Below, in pieces: positions 17,679 through 27,400 of a stretch of 64,000 bases of DNA; position 1 is the first letter of the stretch; each line of letters begins with the position of its first letter. Both the position numbers and the translations under genes were made by a program. The notes under the pieces are model-generated. The model was not told the DNA's origin and ran no database searches. It saw only the letters and a list, made by a program, of their open reading frames with translations. Source of the stretch: Flavihumibacter sp. UBA7668 (GTDB lineage Bacteria > Bacteroidota > Bacteroidia > Chitinophagales > Chitinophagaceae); contig NZ_DLHM01000003.1 of assembly GCF_002483205.1 (NCBI RefSeq), forward strand, positions 434,001 through 498,000. The letters run 5' to 3'.

Positions 17679-19577
17679 ATGGATTATTTCAGAAAGCTGG
17701 CGCTGCTGTTGAAACAGGAAAGAGAAGAAGATAAAAAAGCATTTGATCTGTTATCTCAAAACAGCTCTGTTCAGGATAGGAGAACCAATGGTTACTGCTG
17801 GTACCCGGTAGCTATCCGCGATACAGAACTGGGCAAGGGTGATTATCTGACGGTCCAGTTTGAACGAACAACCCACACTGAAATCCCATCCGCTTTTCGC
17901 TTCGGAGGCGCGGCCACCCTCTTCTCAAACCATGCTCCCAAAAAAGATCGGATGGAGGGGATTATTTCGCATATATCCGGCAACACACTGAAAATCAGCT
18001 TCCGAACGGAGGATCTGCCAGATTGGGCAGACGATGGCAAGCTGGGAATTGACCTGGCTTTTGATGATAACAGCTATGAAGAAATGCGGAAAGCCCTGCA
18101 ATTGGCCGATGCTTTGAAAGAAAAACGGGAGGATGGCAGATTGATTCGCATTCTGACACAACAGGAGCCACCAGACTGGCATAGAGATATCCCTGAATTT
18201 CAAACCAAGGGCCTCAATGAAAGCCAACTGGCTGCTGTCCGAAAAATTCTGCAGACGGAAGACCTTGCGATTGTTCATGGTCCGCCTGGAACCGGTAAAA
18301 CAACCACCCTTGTACAGGCGGTAAAGGCACTTAGTCAAACAGAAAAAGGCCCCATTCTGGTGGTAGCAGCCAGTAATGCCGCCGTTGATCTCCTGAGCGA
18401 AAAAATTGCAGCAGCCGGCTTAGCCGTGCTTCGTATAGGTAATCCTGTCAGAGTATCTGAGCATCTTCAATCCCTTACCCTGGACGACAAACTCTCGCTT
18501 CATCCGCGCATGAAAGATATCCGGAAGATGAAAAAACAGGCAGATGAATATCGCTCCCTGGCCCACAAATACAAACGAAGTTTTGGTAAGGCGGAATGGG
18601 AACAACGGAAAGCTCTTTTCAAAGAAGCAAAACTTATAATGCAGGAAGTTGATGATACCCTGCAGTATATGACCAGGGATACCATTGATCGCGCGCAGGT
18701 TATAACCGCTACCCTTGTTGGCGCCGCACATTCAAGTATAGAAAAACTTCGCTATCATACGGTGGTCCTGGACGAAGCTACACAGGCCCTGGAACCGGCT
18801 GCGTGGATTCCCATTCTCAAAGGGAAAAAACTGGTACTTGCCGGCGACCATCACCAACTTGCTCCTACTGTAAAAAGTCCTGAAGCAGCTGCAAATGGCC
18901 TTACTGTTACTCTTTTTGAAAAACTCTTGAAGGCTTATCCGGAAACGGTGTCCATGCTGCAGGTTCAATACCGTATGAATGCTGCCATTATGGAATTTTC
19001 CAATCAGGAATTTTATGAAAATCGGTTGGTAGCTGCCCCAGATGTGGCAGATCGATTAATTATGCCGCATGATCTTCCATTTTTGTTCATCGACACAGCC
19101 GGCTGTGGTTTCGAAGAAAAACAAGTTGGAACAAGTATGAGCAATCCAGAAGAAGCTGCTTTTCTGGTTAAACAATTCAACCAATACTGGTCAACCATTC
19201 TGGAATCAGGACAAAATCAGGAACCGTTGTCAGTTGGAATTATTGCGCCATATAAAATGCAGCTGGAAGCGATTCAGGAAGCCTTTAAAGATGCAGGCGG
19301 CTTCCCTGAATCGGCAAAGATTTCCATCAATACAGTTGATAGTTTCCAGGGGCAGGAACGCGATATCATTTATATCAGCATGACCCGCTCCAACAACGAC
19401 AACCGAATTGGTTTCCTTTCAGAAATCCGACGAATGAATGTGGCTATGACCCGTGCCAAAATGAAACTGGTTATCATTGGCGATAGCAGTACACTGGCAC
19501 AACACGCTTTTTACGCACGATTAATCGAATTGGCCGAAAAACGAAATGCCTATAAAAGCGCCTGGGAGTTTTTATAA
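17679..19577 (+). CDS. Superfamily 1 DNA/RNA helicase, UPF1/IGHMBP2 (SMUBP-2) type
   Basis: A 632-residue ATP-dependent helicase. It has an N-terminal beta-barrel-like region (about 1-165), then motif I VHGPPGTGKTT (Walker A, residues 201-209), motif Ia VVAASNAAVD, motif II VLDEATQALEP, motif III LAGDHHQLAPT, motif IV QYRMN, motif V NTVDSFQGQERDIIYIS and motif VI MNVAMTRAK. The order and wording match the UPF1-like group with 5'-to-3' activity in family members. The helical insert between Ia and II (about 265-330) is the usual stalk. It is a single gene, divergent from the PKD protein. A role in nucleic acid repair or RNA metabolism is inferred from the family only. Confidence 0.92.
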   Translation: MDYFRKLALLLKQEREEDKKAFDLLSQNSSVQDRRTNGYCWYPVAIRDTELGKGDYLTVQFERTTHTEIPSAFRFGGAATLFSNHAPKKDRMEGIISHISGNTLKISFRTEDLPDWADDGKLGIDLAFDDNSYEEMRKALQLADALKEKREDGRLIRILTQQEPPDWHRDIPEFQTKGLNESQLAAVRKILQTEDLAIVHGPPGTGKTTTLVQAVKALSQTEKGPILVVAASNAAVDLLSEKIAAAGLAVLRIGNPVRVSEHLQSLTLDDKLSLHPRMKDIRKMKKQADEYRSLAHKYKRSFGKAEWEQRKALFKEAKLIMQEVDDTLQYMTRDTIDRAQVITATLVGAAHSSIEKLRYHTVVLDEATQALEPAAWIPILKGKKLVLAGDHHQLAPTVKSPEAAANGLTVTLFEKLLKAYPETVSMLQVQYRMNAAIMEFSNQEFYENRLVAAPDVADRLIMPHDLPFLFIDTAGCGFEEKQVGTSMSNPEEAAFLVKQFNQYWSTILESGQNQEPLSVGIIAPYKMQLEAIQEAFKDAGGFPESAKISINTVDSFQGQERDIIYISMTRSNNDNRIGFLSEIRRMNVAMTRAKMKLVIIGDSSTLAQHAFYARLIELAEKRNAYKSAWEFL

Positions 19578-20279
19578 TTACTGCTGACTAAACACTTTCT
19601 TCAACAACTCTGTCACACGGGCTGCCGGATCCTTTCTGATTTTTTGCTCTTCGAGCGAGAGCTCAAGGAAAATTCCCGCCATTGCTTTTTCCGTTACATA
19701 GGCAGTGAGATCGGTATTTACCGGAGTACGGGATACTTTATTGTAAGCAGAAAATACATCATTCCAGTATTTGGTGGCCTCCACTTTTTTCAGGGAAGCC
19801 TCAATAACCGGACGGAAAGCTTCTGTTAATTGGGAACTTGTTTTGTCCTTGAAATAGTTTGTTGCTGCAAAATCTCCTCCCTTCAATATACCCACCGCAT
19901 CATTGATCGTCATTTGCGTGATGGCATTTTTAAAAATCGGCAAGGCTGATTTGGAAGCTTCTTCCGCACCACGATTCATGGATTGAATGGCTTTATCCAC
20001 CACCGATCCCAAGCCAATACTTCGAAGGGTAGATTCTACTTTCTGCGCTTCCGGAGGCATCAGAATTTTCAATGCGGCATTGGAGAAAAATCCATTTACT
20101 GACGATAATCGGATGGTACTATTCTGTGCGCCGATACTGAGGGCTTCTTTGAGTCCCGCTGCCACCTGGGATACATTATTGTCAGTTCCTGCTGGTAATC
20201 CATTTAAAATATGCTGGGTGGTTTCACAACCGGAACAAAGCAGGAATGCAGTCAGACTGCCAATTATTAATAGTTTCAT
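19578..20279 (-). CDS. DUF4197 lipoprotein
   Basis: A 233-residue protein when started at the ATG at 20279 (MKLLIIGSLTAFLLCSGC). This gives a proper lipoprotein signal with a lipidated Cys in LLCSGC. An earlier start at 20324 would put 15 residues before it and overlap the next gene. The rest is the mostly helical DUF4197 domain, with GLKEALSIGAQNST, VESTLRSIGLG, GGDFAATNYF and a C-terminal AYVTEKAMAGIF region. The function is unknown. It follows the DUF92 gene by 14 bases and is probably cotranscribed with it. Confidence 0.85.
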   Translation of the reverse strand: MKLLIIGSLTAFLLCSGCETTQHILNGLPAGTDNNVSQVAAGLKEALSIGAQNSTIRLSSVNGFFSNAALKILMPPEAQKVESTLRSIGLGSVVDKAIQSMNRGAEEASKSALPIFKNAITQMTINDAVGILKGGDFAATNYFKDKTSSQLTEAFRPVIEASLKKVEATKYWNDVFSAYNKVSRTPVNTDLTAYVTEKAMAGIFLELSLEEQKIRKDPAARVTELLKKVFSQQ

Positions 20280-20293
20280 CGATCTGGATTTTA

Positions 20294-20989
20294 TTAAAAA
20301 GCAAGTATAAGTAAGATTATGCAAATCACCGCCACCAGGGTATTCAGCAGGTTGACGAAATCATTAGAAAGATACCCTTTCCGTTGCCATAGTGCACCAA
20401 AATAAGAGTCAGCCAGATTTCCCAAAACACCGGCAAACAACACATAAAGAGATGATCTGATGCTTAAATCAAGCAGGAAGCAGGCAAAAGCTATAAGTCC
20501 GCTGCCTATCAGCCCAAACATAAACCCTTCCCCGCTTATCACCCCATCAGCTCCGCGTTTATCAGGTTGAAAACTGATGATATTAATGAATCGCTTTCCG
20601 AATCGGGTACCCAATTCAGAGGACAGGGTATCTCCTGTGCCGGAGGAAAAGGCCGCTGCTACCAGCAGTAAAAAAAAATCAGGATGGTCAGCAGTAAGAA
20701 ATGAAAGTAATCCCGCCAATGCTGCTACGCCACCATTTGCCCAAACCTGACTGGCTTTTCGGTCTGGTCCTGGGAGGCGCTTCCCTTGTCTGACAAATCG
20801 GGTAGCACCGGCACCGCAAACAAAAAAAATGGCCAGCAAAATCAAGCCGGATAATCCTGTCCCCAGCCAAATTAAATATGCAACAATTGCGCCGGACAAA
20901 GCAGCTAATTTATTAAGCAGACCGGCCTTCACAGTCAAAGCGGATAAAGTCAGGATCAGCAAAGGAACAAGGACAGCTTGATACTGCAT
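20294..20989 (-). CDS. DUF92 family integral membrane protein
   Basis: A 231-residue protein with about six hydrophobic helices and the DUF92 signature: GAGATRFVRQGKR, QVWANGGVAAL, AAAFSSGTGDTLSSELG and a later GVISGEGFMFGLIGS plus GNLADSYFGALWQ. Plant relatives (VTE6) phosphorylate phytyl phosphate and others act in isoprenoid salvage, so a prenyl or lipid phosphate kinase is possible (inference). It lies 3 bases after the GAPDH-like gene and 14 before DUF4197, all on the minus strand. Confidence 0.85.
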   Translation of the reverse strand: MQYQAVLVPLLILTLSALTVKAGLLNKLAALSGAIVAYLIWLGTGLSGLILLAIFFVCGAGATRFVRQGKRLPGPDRKASQVWANGGVAALAGLLSFLTADHPDFFLLLVAAAFSSGTGDTLSSELGTRFGKRFINIISFQPDKRGADGVISGEGFMFGLIGSGLIAFACFLLDLSIRSSLYVLFAGVLGNLADSYFGALWQRKGYLSNDFVNLLNTLVAVICIILLILAF

Positions 20990-20992
20990 GGC

Positions 20993-21979
20993 TTATAAAA
21001 ATGGTTTCCAGTAATGCAGCCAGTCGAGCATTCTGCTTGTATAACCGTACTCATTATCAAACCAGGCAATCAGTTTTACCTGGCGGCCAACAACAGAAGT
21101 AAGACTGCCATCAATAATGAGGGAATGTGTATTTCCTTTGATGTCTGCTGATACCAGTTCATCTTCCGTGTATGCTAATACCGAAGCATAATCGCTCTCA
21201 GAAGCTTTTCGAAATATGGCATTGATCTGATCTCGGCTTATATCTTCTTTCATTTGCAGGGTGATATCCGTCAGTGCGCCATTTGTAACAGGCACGCGAA
21301 TCGACATGGCAGCCAGTTTCCCTTTCAATGGAAAGAGCCGGTCCAGCGATTTCACCAGGTCTATTTCAACCGGGATAATCGATTCAGCCGCCGCACGACC
21401 TCTTCTGAATTGCGGATGCGCAGTATCTACAAGCTCCTGACGCGAAGTATAGGAATGCAGGATATTAAAATGCGCAGATTCAATACCGATGGATTGCATC
21501 AGGTAAAGAATATGTGTACTGCAATTGGTCATGCAACCACCCGGAGAAATAATATCTACTGATGCAACCAGCTGGTGTTGATTGAAGCCGAAAATCAATA
21601 AGGGAATATCTTCCGATCCGGTGGTGGAGAGTAGCACTTTTCTTGCCCCGGAAGTCAGGTGTTTCGTCGCACCGGCCTTGCTGCTGAAACGACCGGAGCA
21701 TTCAAGTACAATATCCACCTTCAGTGATTTCCAATCCAGTTGCGATGGATCCTGTTGTTGAAATGCATGAATTTTTTGTCCATCTATACAAATACGATCT
21801 GTATCTAACACGATGTTTTTATGGAGAGGTCCATATAAAGAATCATACTTCAGCAAATAAACCAGGTTATCAATCGGCATCACATCATTTACTGCCACCA
21901 GCTCAATACCTTCCTGATTCAGTAAGCGCCGAAAAAGCAAACGTCCGATCCGGCCCATTCCATTGATCGCTACTTTCAT
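20993..21979 (-). CDS. Divergent glyceraldehyde-3-phosphate dehydrogenase-like protein
   Basis: A 328-residue protein of the phosphorylating GAPDH fold. The NAD-binding start INGMGRIGRLLFRRLL, the nucleophile Cys149 (GGCMTNC), His175 (LHSYT), Arg228 (IRVP) and NEYGYTSRM are present. The inorganic-phosphate site is not. Ser148 is Gly, Thr150 is Met, and the canonical S-T-G-A segment is V-E-I-D-L (204-208), so the usual Thr208 and Gly209 become Ile206 and Asp207. The SAPSKD motif is STTGSED. This looks like a paralogue with changed acyl acceptor or substrate, not the glycolytic copy. It lies 47 bases after the AraC regulator gene and directly before DUF92. Confidence 0.85.
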   Translation of the reverse strand: MKVAINGMGRIGRLLFRRLLNQEGIELVAVNDVMPIDNLVYLLKYDSLYGPLHKNIVLDTDRICIDGQKIHAFQQQDPSQLDWKSLKVDIVLECSGRFSSKAGATKHLTSGARKVLLSTTGSEDIPLLIFGFNQHQLVASVDIISPGGCMTNCSTHILYLMQSIGIESAHFNILHSYTSRQELVDTAHPQFRRGRAAAESIIPVEIDLVKSLDRLFPLKGKLAAMSIRVPVTNGALTDITLQMKEDISRDQINAIFRKASESDYASVLAYTEDELVSADIKGNTHSLIIDGSLTSVVGRQVKLIAWFDNEYGYTSRMLDWLHYWKPFL

Positions 21980-22026
21980 GAGGAGAATTTAGGGCGCAAA
22001 GATCAGGATTAAATCGAGATTTTAAT

Positions 22027-22923
22027 TTATTTTGCTCTTTCCTTAAAATTTTTGGGAGATACACCCATCGTATTTTTAAATACTCTGGAAAAATGATAAG
22101 GATCAATATACCCCAGAGTATGCGCAATAGTTTTTATTTTTTGATCTGAATCCATTAATAACTGACCCGCTTTTTGAATTTTGAGTGAAGTGAATAAATT
22201 AATTGGGGAGTATTTTGTTTTCTCTCTAAAGAGTGTTGAAAGATGAGAAGGAGACATGTGTACATGTTTGGCCAACTCTTCGAGTGTAAAATTTTTATCA
22301 AGATTATTTTTCATCAAATCAATAATTTCCTGAATGGGATTTTCATTCTTATTCTCCGTTTTAAAATGTACTCTTTTGAAAGAGGCCAAAAATGCATAAA
22401 GACTGCTATTGGCATAAATAAGATTATCCGTATTGTTCATCAATTCGAGATGTTGTAACATCTCATCAAATAACATTATTCTGGTAGGGGACGGCGCTGC
22501 AATGGATGGCGCATATCCCTCCTTTGTTTGAAGATACCGTGTATAATAATCCGCCGTATCACCTGTAAAATGTACCCAGTAAATACTCCAGGGTGTTTTT
22601 ATATCAGCACCATATTCATGCATAATTCCTTTGGGTAGTATAAAATAATAATTGGGTTTTACGATATATCGTTTACTATTGATAATGAACCAACCCTCTC
22701 CTTTAGTGCAATAAATTAAGATATGCTGATTACAGCCATGTACCCTCTTTCTGTTGTGAAAAGCGGCATTCGGATAATATCCCATGTCTGTAATAAATAG
22801 TTTTTTGCAAAAAACATGTGACGCACATTGCTTTCTCTTGGTTTGTGGGAGAATGCAGGAACGCTGACCCTGAAATCCTTCCTTAATTTTTGGGGTCGTT
22901 TCAGGTATGGCTATAATATCCAT
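22027..22923 (-). CDS. AraC-family transcriptional regulator of the glycan locus
   Basis: A 298-residue regulator. The N-terminal cupin (about 55-170) resembles AraC sugar-sensing domains: HILIYCTKGEGWF, YYFILPKGIMHEYG and WSIYWVHFTG. The C terminus (about 205-297) holds the two helix-turn-helix motifs, FTLEELAKHVHMSPSHLSTL and IKTIAHTLGYIDPYHFSRVF, ending FKERAK. It is divergent from the sugar MFS gene by 125 bases and is the nearest candidate activator of that locus. The ORF start used here leaves about 45 extra residues before the cupin. A later start at an ATG in LFITDMGYY cannot be excluded. Confidence 0.88.
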   Translation of the reverse strand: MDIIAIPETTPKIKEGFQGQRSCILPQTKRKQCASHVFCKKLFITDMGYYPNAAFHNRKRVHGCNQHILIYCTKGEGWFIINSKRYIVKPNYYFILPKGIMHEYGADIKTPWSIYWVHFTGDTADYYTRYLQTKEGYAPSIAAPSPTRIMLFDEMLQHLELMNNTDNLIYANSSLYAFLASFKRVHFKTENKNENPIQEIIDLMKNNLDKNFTLEELAKHVHMSPSHLSTLFREKTKYSPINLFTSLKIQKAGQLLMDSDQKIKTIAHTLGYIDPYHFSRVFKNTMGVSPKNFKERAK

Positions 22924-22996
22924 CTTTAAACATAATTTGTATTAATCGTTTACTTAAATATAGTAATTATATCCATCATTTTATATTTTTCTTCCA

Positions 22997-23027
22997 TTGT
23001 TAAAGCCAGTTTAGTGGTCCATCTTTG
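22997..23027 (+). promoter_or_regulatory. Candidate Bacteroidota-type promoter of the glycan utilisation operon
   Basis: TTG at 22997-22999 and CATCTTTG at 23020-23027 are 20 bases apart. The second is one base from the TAnnTTTG -7 consensus. It would start transcription just before the MFS start codon at 23049 and lies in the AraC-MFS divergent region, where AraC binding sites are expected. Confidence 0.45.
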
Positions 23028-23048
23028 TAAGACTTCAAGGCTTGCTAT

Positions 23049-24389
23049 ATGAATAACGATGCTATAAAAATTAATAATCGATTTGTATTCTCGATGGCAT
23101 TTATTTCTGCCCTGGGTGGATATTTATTTGGTTTTGATTTTGCTGTTATTGCTGGCGCATTGCCTTTTCTTCGCGATCAATTTTCCTTTAATGAATACTG
23201 GGATGGTTTTGCAACAGCCTCATTAGCGCTCGGTTGTGTAATTGGATGTCTGTTAGCGGGTAACCTTTCCGATAAATATGGCAGAAAACCCGGTTTGTTA
23301 CTGGCGGCTGCCATCTTTTTTCTTTCTTCCTTAGCAATGGCTGCCGCTACCAGTCGCGATTTTTTTATTGCCTGTCGATTTATTGCAGGTATTGGCGTAG
23401 GAATGGCATCCACCCTATCTCCGCTTTACATTGCTGAAATAGCACCTTCCGCAACCCGTGGACGAATGATTGCTATTAATCAACTCACCATTGTACTAGG
23501 TATTTTAATTACCAATATTGTAAACTACAGCCTTAGAAATGATGGACCCGATGCCTGGAGATGGATGGTGGGTTTAGGTGCAGTACCTGCTGCACTTTTT
23601 CTGGCAGGTGTTTGGTGGCTGCCAGAAAGTCCCAGATGGTTGTGTAAGGCAGGAAAAAATCATCAGGCATACCAGGTATTGTCAAAAATTGGTGGAAAGA
23701 CTTATGCCAATAATATGTTGAATTCTTCTGGTATGCAGATAACCAGTGAATCTAAGGTTCGCTATTCCCAACTTTTTCATAAAGCTGTTTTGCCCGCATT
23801 ATTGGTTGGTATGGGGTTAGCTGTTTTTCAACAATTTTGCGGTATTAATGTGGTGTTCAATTTTACAACTACCATTTTTGCAAGCATTGGATTTGATCAG
23901 GATGATCAGTTAAAACAAACGGTATTTATTGGGATTGTTAATCTGCTATTCACACTGTTGGCGATGTGGCAGGTTGATAAAATTGGCAGAAAACCTCTGA
24001 TGCTTTTTGGTGCCGGAGGCCTGTCGGTTTTATACCTGCTCAGCGGTTTTTTATTGCAGCAACAATCTAGTGCAGCAGCCTGGACATTACTGGCCGCAAT
24101 TGGCGTATATGCTATGTCGTTAGCCCCGGTTACCTGGATTTTAATTGCAGAAATATTTCCCACCCATGTAAGAGGATTAGCAGTTTCCACCGCAGTGGTA
24201 GCACTTTGGCTCGCTTATGCATTGCTTGTTTTTACATTTCCAATTCTGGCCAGTAAACTTGGAACCTATACGCCTTTTTACCTATACGCTGGCATATGTG
24301 CTGCCGGATTCATTTTTATAAAAATGAAGGTCAGGGAAACAAAAGGTAAATCACTCGAAGAAACCGGAGAAAGTTTTTTTACCCACTAA
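23049..24389 (+). CDS. Sugar porter family MFS transporter
   Basis: A 446-residue importer with 12 predicted helices, related to XylE/GalP-type sugar:proton symporters. Motifs are GGYLFGFDFAVIAGALPFL (helix 1), DKYGRKPG between helices 2 and 3, PESPRWL after helix 6, QQFCGINVVFNFTTTIF (helix 7) and DKIGRKP between helices 8 and 9. The C terminus ends VRETKGKSLEE, the usual sugar-porter PETKG-like tail. It is the first gene of the locus, 22 bases before the DUF5107 gene. Galactokinase downstream makes galactose the likely substrate (inference). Confidence 0.92.
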   Translation: MNNDAIKINNRFVFSMAFISALGGYLFGFDFAVIAGALPFLRDQFSFNEYWDGFATASLALGCVIGCLLAGNLSDKYGRKPGLLLAAAIFFLSSLAMAAATSRDFFIACRFIAGIGVGMASTLSPLYIAEIAPSATRGRMIAINQLTIVLGILITNIVNYSLRNDGPDAWRWMVGLGAVPAALFLAGVWWLPESPRWLCKAGKNHQAYQVLSKIGGKTYANNMLNSSGMQITSESKVRYSQLFHKAVLPALLVGMGLAVFQQFCGINVVFNFTTTIFASIGFDQDDQLKQTVFIGIVNLLFTLLAMWQVDKIGRKPLMLFGAGGLSVLYLLSGFLLQQQSSAAAWTLLAAIGVYAMSLAPVTWILIAEIFPTHVRGLAVSTAVVALWLAYALLVFTFPILASKLGTYTPFYLYAGICAAGFIFIKMKVRETKGKSLEETGESFFTH

Positions 24390-24411
24390 ATCACAAAACC
24401 ATTATATAGTC

Positions 24412-27400
24412 ATGGAAGTAAAAGCATGGAAGGAATCTGTAACCATTCCTACCTATAGGATCGGCGAACCTGACAAAAATCCCATGTTTCTTGAGAAAAG
24501 GGTTTATCAGGGAAGCAGCGGAGTTGTGTATCCTTATCCTGTTATTGATAAAGTTTATGATCGTAAAGAAGATAAAGAATGGATAGCACTTTACCTGGAA
24601 AATGAATTTCTGAAAGTGATGATTTTGCCTGAATTAGGCGGGCGAATTCAAATGGCGTATGATAAAACAAATGATTATCATTTTGTTTATTATAATCAGG
24701 TAATAAAACCTGCACTGGTTGGACTAGCCGGTCCATGGATCAGTGGAGGGATTGAATTTAACTGGCCGCAACACCACCGTCCGTCTACTTTTGATGCTAC
24801 TGATTTCAGTATTGAAGAAAATGCAGATGGAAGTAAAACTATTTGGGTAAATGAATACGAAATAATGTTCAGAACCAGGTGTTCGCTTGGATTTACTTTA
24901 TATCCTGATAGGGCCTATATAGAATTACATGCAAAGCTTCATAACCGTACCCCGTTTCCACAAACGTTCTTATGGTGGGCTAATCCTGCAGTAGCAGTGG
25001 ATGAACATTATCAAAGTATATTTCCTCCTGATGTGCATGCTGTATATGATCATGGCAAAAGAGATGTAAGTTCTTTTCCAATTGCAACGGGAACCTACTA
25101 TAAAATTGATTATTCTCCGGGTACTGACATTTCCATATATAACAATATTCCGGTACCAACCTCCTACATGGCCGGTAAAAGTAACTTCAATTTTGTTGGC
25201 GGATATCACCATAAAAAACGGGCCGGCTTAATGCATATAGCCAACCATCATGTTAGTCCGGGTAAAAAACAATGGACCTGGGGATCGGGTGAATTTGGAA
25301 AAGCATGGGATAAACACCTGACTGATGAAGATGGACCATATTTCGAATTGATGTGTGGCGTTTATACAGACAACCAGCCTGATTTTAGTTGGATTATGCC
25401 AAATGAAGTGCGGGAGTTTCGCCAATATTTTATGCCGTACAAAGAAATTGGTAAGGTAAAAAATGCTTCCATTGATGCTATGGTGAACCTTGAGTTTGCC
25501 AATGCTACTGCTACCATTCAGGTATATATTACCCAACGCAGAAAAATAAAAATCTGCTTGCGTAATGAAGCAACAATCATTTTTTCCGAACAGTTGGAAC
25601 TTGGTCCCGAGAACGCCTATAAAAAAACTATTGAACTCCCTTTGAACCATTTACCGGATACAGCGTTCACCGTAGAGGTATTCGATGAAAACGATCAATT
25701 GCTGGTTAGTTATACGCCGGTTCCTGATCAGGAGGAAGCTCTGCCAGATCCTGCAAAACCTATTCCATCACCACTGGATGTAAATAGCGTGGAAGAATTG
25801 TACCTCGCAGGCTTACATCTGGAGCAATACCGGCATGCTACATATAATGCAGAGGACTATTATCGCGAAGCTCTGCGCAGAGACCCTTCTGATGTTCGTA
25901 CCAATAACGCAATGGGGTTATTGTATTTAAGAAAAGGATTATTTAAAATAAGTGAAACCTATTTTGAAAAAGCAATTCAAAAGCTGAATAAACACAATCC
26001 AAACCCATACGAAGGAGAACCCTTATACAACCTGGGTTTAGCGCTCAAATTTCAGGAACGCTATGAAGAAGCGTATTCCAATTTTTATAAATCTACCTGG
26101 AATGCAGCCATGCAGGATAATGCGTTTATGCAACTTGCTTATATTGATTGTATCCGCAAGAATTATACCTCGGCTTTATTGCATGCAGAAGCTTCGCTTA
26201 ACAGAAATTACTTAAGTGCAAAAGGGCGGCATCTGAAAACAATTATACTCCGCCATTCCAATAAACTGGATCTTGCATTGGATTCGGCAATTAATGCTGT
26301 AAAGCAGGATTTATTTGATTTCGGAAATTTGTTTGAATTGTATCTGTTGCTAAACCAGGCCGGAAAGCAATCTGAAAGCCATAAACAGCTTGGCGAGTTG
26401 AAGGAATTGATGCGTGGAAATGTGCATACCTATATAGAAATATCTCTCGATTATTCTTCAGCCGGTGATATGGATGCTGCCATTCAATTATTGGAAATAA
26501 TTGAAGCATCTACTAACTATCCACTGGTTCATTATTATCTGGGTTATTATCAATATAAAAAAGGGAATCAGGAACTGGGGAAAAAAATGATCTTAAAGGG
26601 ATTTGAATGCTCTCCTGATCGTGTTTTCCCAAATCGAATTGAAGATGTGGAAGTACTTAAGCAGGTATTACTGATCCATCCAACCGATTACAAAGCACTT
26701 TACTATCTGGGTAATTATTATTTCTCCAAACGGAGATATGAGGATGCTAAAATTTGTTGGGAACAATCCATTCAAATTAATAATAGTTTCCCGACTGTAT
26801 TACGTAATCTGTGTATTACCTATTTTAACAAGTTTGGACGCAGGCAGGAGGCACTGAAATTATTGTCCGCCGCATTTGAAGCAGACACCACCGATGCTCG
26901 AATATTATTTGAGCTGGATCAGTTGAAAAAAATATTAAAAGTTGAACCTGCAGAGCGGCTTACTTTCCTGAGCAATTATCCGGAACTAATAAAAGAAAGA
27001 GATGATCTGTACATTGAGTATGTTCAACTTCATACTGTATTGAACAAAATTAAAGAAGCATCAGCATTGCTATACCAACGTCGATTTCACCCATGGGAGG
27101 GTGGAGAAGGTAAAACATCCGGTCAACATATTCAGATACAGGTTGAATTAGCAAAAGAGGCATATCGTAACGACGACTATGCATTGGCTTTAGAATGTTT
27201 AACTGCCGCCCAAACCTATCCTGATTGTCTGGGTGAAGGAAAGCTTGCAGGTGCACAGGAAAATGATATTCAATATTGGTTAGGTTGTGTATATGACAAA
27301 ATGAACCAGCCTGCAGATGCCACACACTATTGGAGAAAAGCATCTTCCGGATTAACTGAACCTTCCATGGCTTTTTTTTACAATGATCAGCAACCCGATA

